Shown here: positions 63,829 to 64,000 of the stretch, one piece after another
How the letters are laid out: every line of letters begins with the position of its first letter
How positions within the stretch are numbered: the stretch's first letter is position 1
From: Clostridium sp. SM-530-WT-3G
Lineage (GTDB): Bacteria > Bacillota > Clostridia > Clostridiales > Clostridiaceae
Length of the DNA: 64,000 nucleotides
NCBI RefSeq assembly: GCF_012843905.1
Contig: NZ_JABAGC010000001.1
Location: 124,001 to 188,000 of the forward strand
Reading direction: 5' to 3'
The notes under the pieces: model-generated
The model's input: only the letters and a program-made list of their open reading frames with translations
Databases searched by the model: none
What the model was told of the DNA's origin: nothing
Position numbers and translations under genes: made by a program

Positions 63829-63829
63829 A
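63813..63829 (+). promoter_or_regulatory. CtsR operator (tandem heptad)
   Basis: AGTCAAAGATAGTCAAA fits the CtsR consensus RGTCAAANANRGTCAAA at every fixed position. CtsR represses Clp proteases and some chaperones in Firmicutes; overlap with the -35 box implies repression of hsp18 in unstressed cells. Confidence 0.88.
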
Positions 63830-63871
63830 GTTGAATTAATAAACAAATTTAGATTTTTTATACATATAAAA

Positions 63872-63920
63872 TAAAAAAATAAAGATATATAGGGCATACT
63901 AAGCTTTACTCAATATATCT
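63872..63920 (-). terminator. possible terminator of a gene beyond the right edge
   Basis: On the - strand AGATATAT and ATATATCT pair over 8 bp around a roughly 22-base loop and are followed by TTATTTTTTTATTTT. The stem is AT-only, so it is weak. Confidence 0.4.
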
Positions 63921-64000
63921 CTATTTTTCTATATATTTCATATTTTTATTTAACAGAAGTTACAGTTATAATATTTTTTAAGCATATTGTTTAGCTATAG

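Larger units (their letters stand above)
63645..64000. other. hsp18 promoter region and end of window
   Basis: The first 190 bp hold the hsp18 leader and CtsR-controlled promoter. Beyond, 63872-63920 looks like the terminator of a - strand gene that lies outside the window; only its last few codons (ending in A-K-Q-Y-A) could fall inside, too short to call. Confidence 0.5.

Noticed and set aside
1-64000. CRISPR arrays, tRNA/rRNA genes, T-box or common riboswitch cores, insertion sequences, prophage modules
   Set aside because: Scanned by eye on both strands. No regularly spaced repeats, tRNA-like TTCRANNC arms with acceptor pairing, T-box GGTGG...ACCGCG, transposase motifs or structural phage genes were seen.

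Overview
The window is AT-rich chromosomal DNA of a low-GC Firmicute, most likely Clostridium sensu stricto (cluster I, in the direction of C. butyricum / C. beijerinckii). The reasons are AGA/ATA/TTA-rich codons, strong GGAGG-type ribosome sites, an IspH-ribosomal S1 fusion (a clostridial hallmark), a flavodiiron protein, a CtsR-type heat-shock operator and sporulation-era features. No tRNA, rRNA, CRISPR array, prophage or intact insertion sequence was seen.

Layout. 0-9 kb, mostly + strand: the 3' end of a PadR regulator, a BaiN/HI0933-type flavoprotein, cmk, ispH-rpsA, a double-GNAT protein, small unknowns, a repeated DUF3862-like membrane protein and miaB. 9-15 kb: ybaK, a ~1 kb gene-free AT-rich stretch, a Xer-type tyrosine recombinase with a 28-bp dif-like palindrome just upstream, a lipoprotein, an acidic Zn-ribbon-like protein, a deoxynucleoside kinase, and lexA with its own SOS box. 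15-20 kb, - strand: ynbB, hfq, miaA, mutL. 20-25.6 kb: a dicarboxylate symporter, an RmlD-like reductase, a GNAT, a DUF1292 protein, an NCS2 purine permease and a YgjV-like protein.

25.7-38.4 kb is one - strand maltodextrin module: YesN/YesM two-component system, MalE, MalF, MalG, a second LipO-type binding lipoprotein, a GH133 debranching enzyme and a cytoplasmic type I pullulanase. It imports branched alpha-glucan fragments and trims them inside the cell. The ABC ATPase is absent and must be shared. 38.6-40.1 kb is a decaying zone: a GH3-family gene with an internal deletion abuts a GNAT gene missing its end, followed by a Nudix gene broken by one nonsense codon.

40.6-48.6 kb, - strand: mutS, a small unknown, then a pantothenate operon (DUF2520 reductase-panB-panC-panD). 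The first gene of this operon has an AUA where its start codon should be. An orphan tyrosine recombinase follows. 49-64 kb: an N-terminal-nucleophile hydrolase, mgtC behind a strong promoter and attenuator-like hairpin, a SWIM/SNF2 helicase, an ABC-F protein, a 2'-5' RNA ligase-like protein whose ribosome site and start codon are separated by a perfect hairpin, an orphan histidine kinase, class II aldolase (fba), a flavodiiron protein, an amidase, and hsp18 under a perfect CtsR operator.

I found no wholly new multi-gene defence or mobile system. The strongest candidates for a second look are the recombinase/palindrome pair, the AUA start, the hairpin-bridged start, the YesMN-Mal-LipO hybrid and the deletion scar.
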